The notes: generated by a model from the sequence alone, not told the origin. Counted from the first letter of the stretch, positions 53,380 through 62,515 are shown. The stretch: DNA of 64,000 nucleotides from VMCP01 sp964527775 (GCA_964527775.1 CAZGQS010000002.1:1-64000), one strand, 5' to 3'. Made by a program: numbers and translations.

Positions 53380-54479
53380 TGAGAACGGTGAGTTTAGCCT
53401 TTTTGAGTATTTTGGGTTTGATGATTTCCAGTTGCAATGGAAATGATGAGCAGCCAAAAACTCAGTTGCCTGAGAATTTGATGGTGGAAGTGACTTTGTC
53501 AAGTTCTGTCAGAGGAAAAGTGGATGTCAAAGCGACTGCTCAAAAAGTGAATTACTTCACCTTTTTATTTGGTAGCGGTGTAACTGGTGTTTCCGTTGAA
53601 TCTACAACAGGAAACGCCAGTCACACTTTTGATAAACCGGGTAAATATCCCATAAGAGTGCGTGCACATGTTACTGCAACAGCATTTATCGAAAAAATAG
53701 ATAGTGTGGTTATTGATGAGGCCGGACTTCAGGATGGATATAACACACCCAATTCCTATACGGGTTACAATTTAGTTTGGGCCGATGAATTCAATGGTAC
53801 CGAATTAGATCTTGGAAGTTGGTCTTATAATGTAGGTCGCGGTAACGGCGGTTGGGGCAATAATGAATCTCAATATTACACTGAGGGTACGAGCAATTGT
53901 GTGGTGAAAGATGGTAGACTAATCATCACAGCAAAGAAGGAAAGCGTGGCTAACGCTGAGTATTCTTCTGCAAGAATTGTCACTCAAGGAAAACGAGAAT
54001 TTCAATTTGGTAGAATTGATATTAGAGCAAAACTTCCTAAGGGACAAGGCATTTGGCCGGCACTTTGGATGTTGGGTTCAAATATTACATCGGCTGGTTG
54101 GCCTGCCTGCGGTGAGATAGATATTATGGAGTTGATAGGACACATTCCTAATACCGTTTATGGAACCGCTCACTGGGGTGCGAGTTTTCCGTCTACTTAT
54201 AAGACAGGACAAATCAGTTTGCCCGCTGGTGAGTTTGATGATCAGTACCATGTATTTACCATCATTTGGGAGCAAAATCAAATCAAGTGGTACATGGATG
54301 ACAAAGCATTTCATACTATTACGCCATCAAATACTGGAAGTATTTATCCGTTCAACAATAAATTCTTCTTTATTTTCAACGTAGCAGTGGGTGGAAATTG
54401 GCCTGGTTATCCTGATGGAACTACGGTATTCCCTCAAACGATGGAAGTAGATTTTGTGAGGGTATTCCAAAAAAACTAG
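53379..54479 (+). CDS. GH16 laminarinase (beta-1,3-glucanase) lipoprotein
   Basis: The 366-residue surface-anchored enzyme has lipobox MISSC. A small Ig/PKD-like domain (about 33-113) precedes the GH16 domain (about 128-366). The latter has LVWADEF, GNNESQYYTEG, GRIDIRAKLPKGQGIWPALWMLG and catalytic GEIDIMEL with nucleophile E246 and acid/base E251. This places it with laminarinases that cleave internal beta-1,3 bonds. It ends the SusC/D operon, before a strong terminator. Its start codon overlaps the previous stop (TAATG). Confidence 0.95.
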   Translation: MRTVSLAFLSILGLMISSCNGNDEQPKTQLPENLMVEVTLSSSVRGKVDVKATAQKVNYFTFLFGSGVTGVSVESTTGNASHTFDKPGKYPIRVRAHVTATAFIEKIDSVVIDEAGLQDGYNTPNSYTGYNLVWADEFNGTELDLGSWSYNVGRGNGGWGNNESQYYTEGTSNCVVKDGRLIITAKKESVANAEYSSARIVTQGKREFQFGRIDIRAKLPKGQGIWPALWMLGSNITSAGWPACGEIDIMELIGHIPNTVYGTAHWGASFPSTYKTGQISLPAGEFDDQYHVFTIIWEQNQIKWYMDDKAFHTITPSNTGSIYPFNNKFFFIFNVAVGGNWPGYPDGTTVFPQTMEVDFVRVFQKN

Positions 54480-54510
54480 AAGTTCAAGACTTGTGAGGAT
54501 AAATTGTGTA

Positions 54511-54540
54511 GGGGTGCTGTGAGAGGCACCCCTTTTTTTT
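54511..54540 (+). terminator. intrinsic terminator after the laminarin-type operon
   Basis: The stem GGGGTGC/GCACCCC with an 8-nt loop is followed by T8, 31 bp after the GH16 stop. It separates the SusC/D operon from the GH13 gene. Confidence 0.95.
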
Positions 54541-54623
54541 GTTCGTCATTTTTCGGTGTGGAAAGACCTAACTTTGAATATTATTAGTTAGTTTGCGTCA
54601 ATTTGACACTTATTTGTTCCGAT

Positions 54624-57431
54624 ATGAACTATTTCCGCACCCTATTTTTGATTTGTTTTTGCATTGCAAATGCTGCGTTTGCTCAGGTTGTTTCAACTGA
54701 GCCCGTTTTTCCTAAAGAAACCGATACCGTTACCATCATCTATGATGCAACCAAAGGAAACGGTGCCTTAAAAGGGGCAACTCAGGTCTATGCCCATGCA
54801 GGAGTAATTACCAATCTATCAACTTCTGGAGCTGATTGGAAATACGTGATTGGAACTTGGGGTACTGCAGATAATAGGGTTAAAATGACATCCTTAGGAA
54901 ACGATAAATGGCAAATGCGTTACCACATGAAGTCATTTTATCAGCAGGCAGGCACTTTTAAAGCAGGCGAATTCATCAAGCAAATGTCGTTTGTGTTTAG
55001 AGATGCTGCCGGAAATACCGTAGGTAGAGCTACCAATGGCGGAGATATTTTTGTGGATGTGTATTCAGCGTCTTCATCACTTTTAGCGCGAATCGTATCC
55101 CCCGAAACAGAAACGGTTTTAGGAAATAACTCCACTCAATTTAAACTTAAAGGTTTTACTTCTAAAAGTTGCAATATTGACGTTTATCTTGATGGTTCAA
55201 TTTACAGATCTGTGACCTCTAAAGACAGTGTGCAGGCGGAATTTCAAGGCATTGGTGTGGGAAATCATACCGTTGTGATGAAAGCAACATCGGGCAGCGA
55301 GATGGCGTCAGATACTTTGATTATCGTGATAAATCCGTCAGTGGTGAATGCTTCGGTTCCTTCAGGGTTGGAACAGGGCATTAATTACGTTGATGATTCT
55401 ACGGTTTATTTGGTTTTATTCGCGCCTTTCAAGAATTATGTTTACTTGTTGGGGGACTTTAACGATTGGAAGCCCAATGTGAACTACTTCATGAATTACG
55501 ATGCCAATAAATTTTTGTATTGGATCAAACTTACTGGCTTAACCCCTGGAAAAGAAGTGGCTTATCAATATTTGGTGAACGGCGATACCCGTGTGGCTGA
55601 TCCTTTTTCTCCAAAAATGTTGAATGAATGGGATGATAGTTATATACCAGCAAGTAGATATCCCGGACTGAAGCTTTATCCCAAGAATAAAACCAACGGA
55701 TGGGTTACTGTAATGCAGCCTGCAGCTCCAAAATACAATTGGAAAATCACTGACTTTAAGCGCCCTGAGAAATCACAATTGGTGATCTATGAGTGCTTGA
55801 TTCGAGATTTTACAGCGGCACAAACCTATAAAAGTGTCATGGACACCTTGTCTTATTTGAAACAACTGGGAATTACAGCTCTTCAGTTGATGCCCATTAC
55901 AGAGTTTGAAGGGAACATCAGTTGGGGATACAATCCTGCATCGCACATGTCTTTGGATAAATATTATGGCACACGTGAAGCTTTTAAAGCCTTGGTGGAT
56001 GCTTGTCACGAACAAGGAATTGCGGTGATTTTAGATGTAGTTTACAATCATGCTTTTAGCTCTGCGCCTATTTGTCAGCTTTATTGGGATGCAGTGAATT
56101 TTCGTCCTACAGCAAACTCACCGTATGCTTATCAAACGGCAAAACATCCGTTCAATGTGGGTTATGATTTGAACCACAGTACCACACAGATGCAGTATTA
56201 TACCAAGAGAACGTTGAAGTATTTGTTGGAGGAATATAACATTGACGGTTTTAGATTTGACCTAAGCAAAGGCATCACTCAGACTGATTATGGTACGGAT
56301 GTGGCTGCTTGGGGACGATACGACGCCTGGAGAATCAACCGTTTAGACGATTATCACAAGCACATACAATCGGTTTCTCCCGGTGCTTACACCATCTTGG
56401 AACATTTTGCTGATACTGACGAAGAGAAAGAGCTTGGCAATCGCGGAATGATGGTTTGGGGAAATGCCGTTCATCAAGCTACGGAGGCAGCTATGGGATT
56501 TGTAAATACATCGGATTTTGGATGGGGTGTAGATTACATCAAGCGCGGAATGCCCGCAAATTCTGTTATTGCTTACGCCAGTTCTCACGACGAAGAACGC
56601 ATGGGTTATAAATCGAAAATGTATGGAAATGCATTTGGTGGATATAATATCAAAACTGAAAATACCTATTTGAAGAGAAATGCCTTGACCTATGCCTTTG
56701 TGCATTTAGTGCCAGGTCCCAAAATGATTTGGCAATTCGATGAGTTGGGATACGATTATAGCATCAATTGGTGCAAAGACGGAACCATCAGCGATGCTTG
56801 TAGATTGGTTGAGAAGCCTGTGAGGTGGGATTATTGGACCGGAATATCAGACCGTCCTGATTTGTATTACCAACACGCTATGTTCAATCAGTTGAAAATT
56901 AATCATGCTTCGGTTCATTCTCCAACGGCTCATTATTTTACCAGCAACGGTGGATTTAAACGATTGCAATTGAATGGAGCAGATTTTACCACCATTGTAG
57001 TGGGTAATTTTGATGTGGTGAGCGCAAGTAAAAGTCCATCGTTCACACAAACGGGTTGGTGGTATGACTATCTAACGGGTGATTCGGTGAATGTTTCGGA
57101 TGCCAACATGTCTATGAATTTTGCGGCAGGAGCGTATAAAATTTATACTAGTAAGAAAGTAGAAAATAAGATTTTAAATGATTTAAATCGTGTTTCTACC
57201 TACAGTTTAAACGGTCGTTTGAGAAAGTTAAATGTATATCCAGTGCCAGCGAGCAATACCTTATTTGTAGAAGGAATGGATGCAAATGAATATGTTATTT
57301 TGAATTCATTGGGGCAACAAGTTGTTGAAGGCTTTTATCAAAATGGAATTGACGTTTCTTCCTTGACCAACGGTGTGTATTATTTGAAGTCTGAGCAAGG
57401 TTTATCACAAGCTTTTTTGATACAGCATTAA
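54624..57431 (+). CDS. GH13 alpha-amylase family enzyme with T9SS tail
   Basis: The 935-residue secreted enzyme acting on alpha-glucans has a signal peptide ending NAAFA-Q. Two beta-sandwich domains (about 20-240) and a CBM48/early-set-like domain (about 250-360, VYLLGDFNDWKPN) precede the TIM barrel. Conserved regions are DVVYNH, GFRFDLSKG (nucleophile D546), YTILEHFAD (acid/base E593) and ASSHDEER (D656). The set is complete, so it should be active. A T9SS sorting domain ends it (LNVYPVPASNTLFVE on). The preceding terminator shows it is a separate unit from the SusC/D operon. Amylase, pullulanase or branching activity cannot be decided. Confidence 0.93.
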   Translation: MNYFRTLFLICFCIANAAFAQVVSTEPVFPKETDTVTIIYDATKGNGALKGATQVYAHAGVITNLSTSGADWKYVIGTWGTADNRVKMTSLGNDKWQMRYHMKSFYQQAGTFKAGEFIKQMSFVFRDAAGNTVGRATNGGDIFVDVYSASSSLLARIVSPETETVLGNNSTQFKLKGFTSKSCNIDVYLDGSIYRSVTSKDSVQAEFQGIGVGNHTVVMKATSGSEMASDTLIIVINPSVVNASVPSGLEQGINYVDDSTVYLVLFAPFKNYVYLLGDFNDWKPNVNYFMNYDANKFLYWIKLTGLTPGKEVAYQYLVNGDTRVADPFSPKMLNEWDDSYIPASRYPGLKLYPKNKTNGWVTVMQPAAPKYNWKITDFKRPEKSQLVIYECLIRDFTAAQTYKSVMDTLSYLKQLGITALQLMPITEFEGNISWGYNPASHMSLDKYYGTREAFKALVDACHEQGIAVILDVVYNHAFSSAPICQLYWDAVNFRPTANSPYAYQTAKHPFNVGYDLNHSTTQMQYYTKRTLKYLLEEYNIDGFRFDLSKGITQTDYGTDVAAWGRYDAWRINRLDDYHKHIQSVSPGAYTILEHFADTDEEKELGNRGMMVWGNAVHQATEAAMGFVNTSDFGWGVDYIKRGMPANSVIAYASSHDEERMGYKSKMYGNAFGGYNIKTENTYLKRNALTYAFVHLVPGPKMIWQFDELGYDYSINWCKDGTISDACRLVEKPVRWDYWTGISDRPDLYYQHAMFNQLKINHASVHSPTAHYFTSNGGFKRLQLNGADFTTIVVGNFDVVSASKSPSFTQTGWWYDYLTGDSVNVSDANMSMNFAAGAYKIYTSKKVENKILNDLNRVSTYSLNGRLRKLNVYPVPASNTLFVEGMDANEYVILNSLGQQVVEGFYQNGIDVSSLTNGVYYLKSEQGLSQAFLIQH

Positions 57432-57436
57432 TCAAT

Positions 57437-57444
57437 TATCTTTG
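57437..57444 (+). promoter_or_regulatory. possible TAnnTTTG box before the MBOAT gene
   Basis: TATCTTTG ends 4 bp before GTG 57449. It lies between two close genes, so transcription from upstream is also possible. Confidence 0.4.
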
Positions 57445-57448
57445 ACGG

Positions 57449-58876
57449 GTGCTGTTCAACTCTCTTGAGTTTTGGATTTTTCTACCAGTAGTTTGGCTGC
57501 TGTATTTCGCCCTGCCTCAGCGAATTCGTTGGGTCTGGATGTTGTTGGCCAGCTATTTTTTCTACGGATTTTGGAAGATTGAATTTGCTGGACTGATGTT
57601 GGTAACCAGTTTAATGGATTGGTTTTCAGCGAGGCAGTTGTATAGAAGTTCGGTCAAATCGGTTCGCTTGTTTTGGATGTGGTTTGCCATAGGTACCGAT
57701 TTATTTCTGCTTTTCATGTTCAAGTATTTCAATTTTGCTTTGGGGAAATCTTGGATTGCCGATGCGTTGTATCACCACAATGAAACCGCTTGGATCATTG
57801 AATTGGGCAAGTATACCATTCCAGCAGGAATTTCGTTTTATACGTTTCAGAGTATCAGTTATGTTGTAGATGTTTACCGTGGTGAAGAGGTTCCAGAGAA
57901 TAAACCGGTAAAATTCATGCTCTTTGTGTCGTTCTTTCCGCAGTTGGTGGCAGGTCCCATTGAGCGTTTCGGTAAATTACATAGGCAGTTGTTTGCGAAA
58001 TACTCTCCCAAATTGGAAGACCTGAAAAACGGCGGAAGACTGTTGTTGTATGGCTTGTTTTTGAAGGTAGCCGTTGCAGATAACGTAGCCGGTGTAGTAG
58101 ATCAGTTTTACAGCAATCATTTGCAGTACACAGGGGCTTCCACGTGGTTGGCTGCGTTCATGTTTACCTTTCAGGTTTATTATGATTTCTTTGGATATTC
58201 CTTGATGGCTCAAGGTGCAGCGCTTCTTTTTGGTATAGACCTCATGGATAACTTCAACAAGCCCTTTTTGGCAGGAAGCGTTCCCGAATTTTGGCATCGC
58301 TGGCACATCAGTTTAAGTACATGGTTTAGAGATTATATCTTTATTCCCGTTGGCGGAAACAGGAGTGGGAAATGGATCTTATCGTTTTCGGTTTTGTTGG
58401 TGTTTTTTACCAGCGGACTATGGCACGGGGCAAATTCAACCATGATTTATTTTGGTTTAAGCCAAGGCCTCTTGTATTTATTTGATCGGTTTATTGTGGG
58501 AAGACGTGGTTCAGAACATCCCGTTGGATTGTTTCTAAGACGGCTGAAAACGGGGTTCTTTTTTATGATGACACTGGTCTTTTTCAGGTCACAAACCTTA
58601 GATCAGAGCTTTGATGTTTATCGAATTTTATTTCAAGGAGTTCAAATCAGCAACGAAAATGCGGCGGAGTTATTGAAGTTATCAGCAGAGAGCCAGGTCT
58701 GGTTGTTTTTGATTGTAGGATTTGTATTTGATCATTTCATCATGAAGGTTAGAGCCGATAAATGGTTCGGCAACCAAAATCTTGTGTTAAGATGGTTAGT
58801 TTATTTATTTATGCTTACAGCTGTTTTGTTATTTGGCGGAGCAGTAAATCATCCATTTGTTTATTTCCAGTTCTAA
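57449..58876 (+). CDS. MBOAT family O-acyltransferase (AlgI-like)
   Basis: The 475-residue inner-membrane protein imports acyl groups for exported glycans. MBOAT residues are H283/H286 in EFWHRWHISLSTWFRDYIF and the catalytic H326 in SGLWHGANS. About ten membrane segments run through it, starting LFNSLEFWIFLPVVWLLYF. The start is GTG, 18 bp after the GH13 stop. It is paired with the SGNH-like gene 1 bp downstream, as AlgI is with AlgJ/AlgX in alginate acetylation. Confidence 0.93.
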   Translation: MLFNSLEFWIFLPVVWLLYFALPQRIRWVWMLLASYFFYGFWKIEFAGLMLVTSLMDWFSARQLYRSSVKSVRLFWMWFAIGTDLFLLFMFKYFNFALGKSWIADALYHHNETAWIIELGKYTIPAGISFYTFQSISYVVDVYRGEEVPENKPVKFMLFVSFFPQLVAGPIERFGKLHRQLFAKYSPKLEDLKNGGRLLLYGLFLKVAVADNVAGVVDQFYSNHLQYTGASTWLAAFMFTFQVYYDFFGYSLMAQGAALLFGIDLMDNFNKPFLAGSVPEFWHRWHISLSTWFRDYIFIPVGGNRSGKWILSFSVLLVFFTSGLWHGANSTMIYFGLSQGLLYLFDRFIVGRRGSEHPVGLFLRRLKTGFFFMMTLVFFRSQTLDQSFDVYRILFQGVQISNENAAELLKLSAESQVWLFLIVGFVFDHFIMKVRADKWFGNQNLVLRWLVYLFMLTAVLLFGGAVNHPFVYFQF

Positions 58877-58877
58877 G

Positions 58878-60053
58878 ATGATGGCAAAGAAAATAGCGGT
58901 TTGGTTTTTTACGCGGTTGTTGGTTGTGGTGGCCTTTTTATTAGTTCTTAACGAGGTTTATAAATCCACTTTGTACCCTCAAGATGTTCAGAAATTTAGC
59001 AGGGTAAAAAATCGGATCGATTCAGCTTTTGCGATGGGGGATATCATTTATTTAGGAGAAAGCAGCAATACCAGTTTCAATCCTTGGACCGATACCCTGA
59101 ATCAAAGCATTGGTGATTTTTTGCAACTGTATATTCAGGATGGGCGCAGAGTAGAGCAAATTACCCATGAGGGTTACCATCCAGGGTTGTTCTTGAAAAT
59201 GTTGAATTTACTACCTGAGGATGTTCAATCGGGTAAAACAGTCATATTGGGCGTGAATATGCGCACCTGTGGTCCCACGGCCATGTTTTCAGGAAATGAG
59301 GCTAGCAATCAACGCGAAGCGTTGTTTTACAGCAAAAGACCTCCTTTGGTAACTCGGATTTTTATGGGACTTCATTTCTACGACAATAGAAATGAGTTGG
59401 AACGTGAGAGTTTGAAGGTACAATGGTGGCGAACTCAAAAATTACCGGTACCAGAAGAAACGGTTATGCTTTGGAATGAACGTATTGCCCAAAATTATCA
59501 CAGTGAACTGTCCCCCGAAATAAAAGCCATGGCGGGCGCCTACATCAAGGAATTTGGTTTTATTTTGGATGATGAAAATCAGCGGGTGAATGACTTAAAG
59601 GAAATTGTAAACGTTTGTAAAGCCAAGGGTATCCATCTTGTTTTTCATGTACTTCCACCGAATAGATATCATGCAAAACGACTATTTGGAGAGAAATTGG
59701 TCAATATTATGGATGCCAATCATGATTTTTTCATGGAAAGATTCAAGCAATGGGGAGTAGAAACCGTTGACAATTATTTCCTCAAAGAGGCCAATGAAAT
59801 TAATGCAGCGAACAAGGGCTCATATTATACAGATCAATGGTACCCTACAGAACATTTCAATGCGCAGATTCGACGGGCAATAGCTGAGACTATTGCTGCT
59901 AGCATTCAAAAAAAATCGCCTGAATCTCAAGAATTTCAGGCGATTAAAGGAGGAGTTTCTCTAAAGTTGAAACAAAATAACTATCCCAATTGGAGCATTG
60001 TTATGCCTTTGAGTGATTCGTTGATTAGAACTGATATCCTAAACTCAAAGTAA
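58878..60053 (+). CDS. SGNH-like acyltransferase partner (AlgX/AlgJ/DltD-type)
   Basis: The 391-residue protein has an N-terminal membrane anchor (AVWFFTRLLVVVAFLLVLNEVY). A periplasmic SGNH-hydrolase-like domain follows, with the nucleophile block YLGESSNTSF (Ser in GES near residue 62), a mid motif ILGVNMRTCG and a C-terminal Asp/His region DQWYPTEHFN. It would pass acyl groups from MBOAT to a glycan. The last 29 bp overlap the convergent TonB gene, and its C-terminal codons contain that gene's terminator, so the tail after about residue 345 may be dispensable. Confidence 0.75.
   Translation: MMAKKIAVWFFTRLLVVVAFLLVLNEVYKSTLYPQDVQKFSRVKNRIDSAFAMGDIIYLGESSNTSFNPWTDTLNQSIGDFLQLYIQDGRRVEQITHEGYHPGLFLKMLNLLPEDVQSGKTVILGVNMRTCGPTAMFSGNEASNQREALFYSKRPPLVTRIFMGLHFYDNRNELERESLKVQWWRTQKLPVPEETVMLWNERIAQNYHSELSPEIKAMAGAYIKEFGFILDDENQRVNDLKEIVNVCKAKGIHLVFHVLPPNRYHAKRLFGEKLVNIMDANHDFFMERFKQWGVETVDNYFLKEANEINAANKGSYYTDQWYPTEHFNAQIRRAIAETIAASIQKKSPESQEFQAIKGGVSLKLKQNNYPNWSIVMPLSDSLIRTDILNSK
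59908..59945 (-). terminator. intrinsic terminator of the TonB receptor gene, inside the opposite gene
   Basis: Read on the minus strand, an 11-bp perfect stem (AATCGCCTGAA/TTCAGGCGATT) with a 10-nt loop is followed by T8. It lies 80 bp after the TonB receptor stop (60025), wholly inside the + strand SGNH gene, where the same bases encode part of a QKKSPESQEFQAIK tail. Confidence 0.85.
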
Positions 60054-62343
60054 CGTTCCTAATAGCAGTTGGGAAGACAAAAACTTCTTGAATGACGTCT
60101 CTACTGCCGTATAGGTATCCCCAAGTGTAGCCGTTATTAGCAAAGTAGTTGTTCAGGGCATTCGAAACTTGAAGCTTGAATTGCAGTTGATTATTATTTT
60201 TTAAAGTTTGATTGTAATTGACGAAAACTTCTGTGAAATTGTAAGCGTCAAGGCTTCGGGTGATATCGCCGGTATTGTCTAAAAACTGTCTGCTTACAAA
60301 TTTTTCTAATATTTGAATGTCTAGGTTCTTGTAAGAGTATTTGATTCCTGCCGCAGCAACTCTATTGGGTGAATAAGCAATGGGAGTGTTGTTGAACTGA
60401 GAATCTACTTGTTCGTAGGTGGCGTAATCGAGCCATGATGCGGTGAATTGCCTAATTTGATTTTGGCTCAAGGCTAAGTTTCCTGAAAAGCTCAATCGAT
60501 GCTGTCCTTTTGTCCATAAATTTTGTTGGAGCGTCAACTCAATTCCTGTTCTGTAGCTCCTTGCTACGTTTTTTCTAAGCGAAGTTCCTACGTCATTTAC
60601 AGCCCCTGTTAGCACCAACTGATTGAAGTAATCCATGTAGTAAAGATTGGTGGCCAATTGCGTATTTTTCAAAAATAGAGTGTGCTGAATTTCATAGTCT
60701 ATAAGTCGTTCAGGTTTAGGGATTTCTTGGAATTTATTATCTGTAAAGTCACTTCTTGAGGGTTCTCTATTTGATACAGCCACCGACGCCGTGAATGTTT
60801 GATTTAAAGATTGATAATTTATTCCTGCTTTAGGATTGAAGAAGTGGAAGGTTTGGTTGAAATCAATATTTTGGAGATCATTGTCGGTTCCTTTTCCAAG
60901 GTGATGAACAAATCGGTATTGGAGGTCAGCAAAGGCATTCCATTTGTTGGTTCTATTGAATGATAAAGGAGTCAGAACCTTTATGAAAGTACTGACATCG
61001 GTTTTATTTCCTGAAGATCTGTAATATTCCTTGGGAAGGGTTTGAACGCCAAGGGCTTCTACACTTACAACATCACCAAAATGCTGTCCGAAATATTGGC
61101 ATCCGCCTAAACCAAAATGGAGACTGGTTTTATTCCATTGAGTGAAAAGATTCAAGTTACTGCCAATTAGGTGATTTTGAAGCCAACGTTGACGAACTAA
61201 GGGTGCTGAGTTTGTTGTATCGGTGCCATCTATGATATTGGGTATGTCATAATAGGATAGTTCGTCTGAGAGTCTGTATTGCTCAAAATAGCCTGCTCCA
61301 TACGTGTAATAGGTGGTGGCCGTAAACCGAGTCTGATTATTGATCTTTTTATCTGCGTACAAATGAATATGATGCTGCTGGTAATTGTCTGTTTCTCCTG
61401 GGTAGGTGTAATAGTTATATCTGTTCGATGCCGAAGAAAATAGATTTATTGAATCTTGAGCATTTCTATAGGTGTAGGGGATGTTTCTGTAATAGTGGTC
61501 AATGAGTGGTTGCTCGGTGGTTTCCGTATTCTTAGGGTTTCCCAATTGGAATTTTTCTATGGGGATGCCCCACCATGCTTGATAAGTTCTTTCCTTTCCT
61601 CCGAATGCGAGTAACTTGTAGTTCCAGTTTTTGCTGTTTTTTGCATCTAATTGCGCAGAGAACAAGTATCCCCACATTTCGGTGCTGGCTCGATCTATGA
61701 ATCCGTCAGATGCAATATTCGAAAATCTAGCACTCAGCTTTAGGATTCTGTTTTCATTAATTTTCATGGAAGAAGAATTCCATTTGGAGGTTATTTTTCG
61801 GGTGTTGAAACTGCCGTAACTGAGGTTTAATTGGCTGCTTTGTTTTTCGGGGGACTCTGTTTGAATGAAAACCGCACCGCCAAAGGCACCGGGTCCGAAT
61901 ACGCTAGAGCCCACTCCTCGTTGGATGGAGATATTCTGAGCGGAACTAACGAGATCGGGCATGTTTACCCAAAAAGTACCTTGGCTTTCGGCATCGTTTA
62001 TGGGTACTCCGTTGATGTTGACTTGGGTACGGGTTGCATCGCTGCCTCGCACTCGAATACCCGTGTATCCAATACCGTTTCCGGCATCGGAGGTAGAAAT
62101 TACCCCAGTTTGATGTTGTAGAATCATGGGAATGTCTTGTCCCAAGTTTTTGCTTTGTAGTTCTTTGGAGTAAACTACTTGGGTAGTACCCAAAGAAATG
62201 TTGGAAATTTGAGCAGAGGCTCGCACAAGAACAGCTTCAATGCTATTTTCATTGGCGATCGTGTCTGCTGATTGTGCGTTTGAGTAGTTAGGGAGAGTGA
62301 ATATCCCCAGAAAAAACCCGAATAAGTAAGTTGCTTTTTTCAT
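60025..62343 (-). CDS. TonB-dependent receptor, TPP-riboswitch controlled
   Basis: The 772-residue outer-membrane active transporter has a signal peptide ending YSNA-Q. A TonB box-like segment (SIEAVLVRASAQ) and a plug domain (IPMILQHQTGVISTSDAGNGIGYTGIRVRGSDATRTQVNINGVPINDAESQG) precede a barrel that ends at LSLGYQF. The TPP riboswitch in its leader means low thiamine pyrophosphate turns it on, so thiamine or a precursor is the likely cargo; outer-membrane receptors under THI elements are known in this phylum. Its 3' end overlaps the convergent gene by 29 bp. No further thiamine gene follows. Confidence 0.94.
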   Translation of the reverse strand: MKKATYLFGFFLGIFTLPNYSNAQSADTIANENSIEAVLVRASAQISNISLGTTQVVYSKELQSKNLGQDIPMILQHQTGVISTSDAGNGIGYTGIRVRGSDATRTQVNINGVPINDAESQGTFWVNMPDLVSSAQNISIQRGVGSSVFGPGAFGGAVFIQTESPEKQSSQLNLSYGSFNTRKITSKWNSSSMKINENRILKLSARFSNIASDGFIDRASTEMWGYLFSAQLDAKNSKNWNYKLLAFGGKERTYQAWWGIPIEKFQLGNPKNTETTEQPLIDHYYRNIPYTYRNAQDSINLFSSASNRYNYYTYPGETDNYQQHHIHLYADKKINNQTRFTATTYYTYGAGYFEQYRLSDELSYYDIPNIIDGTDTTNSAPLVRQRWLQNHLIGSNLNLFTQWNKTSLHFGLGGCQYFGQHFGDVVSVEALGVQTLPKEYYRSSGNKTDVSTFIKVLTPLSFNRTNKWNAFADLQYRFVHHLGKGTDNDLQNIDFNQTFHFFNPKAGINYQSLNQTFTASVAVSNREPSRSDFTDNKFQEIPKPERLIDYEIQHTLFLKNTQLATNLYYMDYFNQLVLTGAVNDVGTSLRKNVARSYRTGIELTLQQNLWTKGQHRLSFSGNLALSQNQIRQFTASWLDYATYEQVDSQFNNTPIAYSPNRVAAAGIKYSYKNLDIQILEKFVSRQFLDNTGDITRSLDAYNFTEVFVNYNQTLKNNNQLQFKLQVSNALNNYFANNGYTWGYLYGSRDVIQEVFVFPTAIRNVTLSLGYQF

Positions 62344-62369
62344 ATCTCGATGGTTTACGCACTCGAGAT
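62344..62369 (-). promoter_or_regulatory. start-codon hairpin, likely riboswitch expression platform
   Basis: On the minus strand ATCTCGA and TCGAGAT form a 7-bp stem with a 12-nt loop, ending on the base before the ATG at 62343. It can hide the start region. A second palindrome, CAGGAATTCCTG (62375-62386), sits between it and the aptamer and could be part of the switch. Confidence 0.6.
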
Positions 62370-62388
62370 GTTCTCAGGAATTCCTGGT

Positions 62389-62463
62389 CATTTCCCTCCG
62401 CAGGCATTATCCTGAGCAGGTTAGCGGGTATAATCTCAGCGCTCCTTAGAGGCACCCCGAATG
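62389..62463 (-). promoter_or_regulatory. TPP riboswitch (THI element)
   Basis: The leader RNA shows the conserved THI elements in order: GGGGTGCC, GCTGAGATTATACCCG, AACCTG, GGATAATGCC, GCGGAGGGAAA. The closing P1 stem is CATT with AATG. It senses thiamine pyrophosphate and should repress the TonB receptor gene that follows by 46 bp. Confidence 0.96.
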
Positions 62464-62495
62464 CGGTGCGAATATACAATCTTTTTAATTAGCCC

Positions 62496-62503
62496 TACCT
62501 TTG
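62496..62503 (+). promoter_or_regulatory. TAnnTTTG promoter box for the PLP deaminase-like gene
   Basis: TACCTTTG lies 12 bp before ATG 62516 and excludes the longer reading from TTG 62501, which lies inside the box. Confidence 0.6.
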
Positions 62504-62515
62504 TGGAAGATTTTT

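Noticed and set aside
59908..59945. Inverted repeat of an insertion element
   Set aside because: Only one copy is seen, with no transposase; stem plus T8 on the minus strand fits a terminator.
62288..62479. 63-residue minus-strand reading frame over the riboswitch
   Set aside because: It covers the TPP aptamer and the TonB gene start; the RNA structure explains the conservation.
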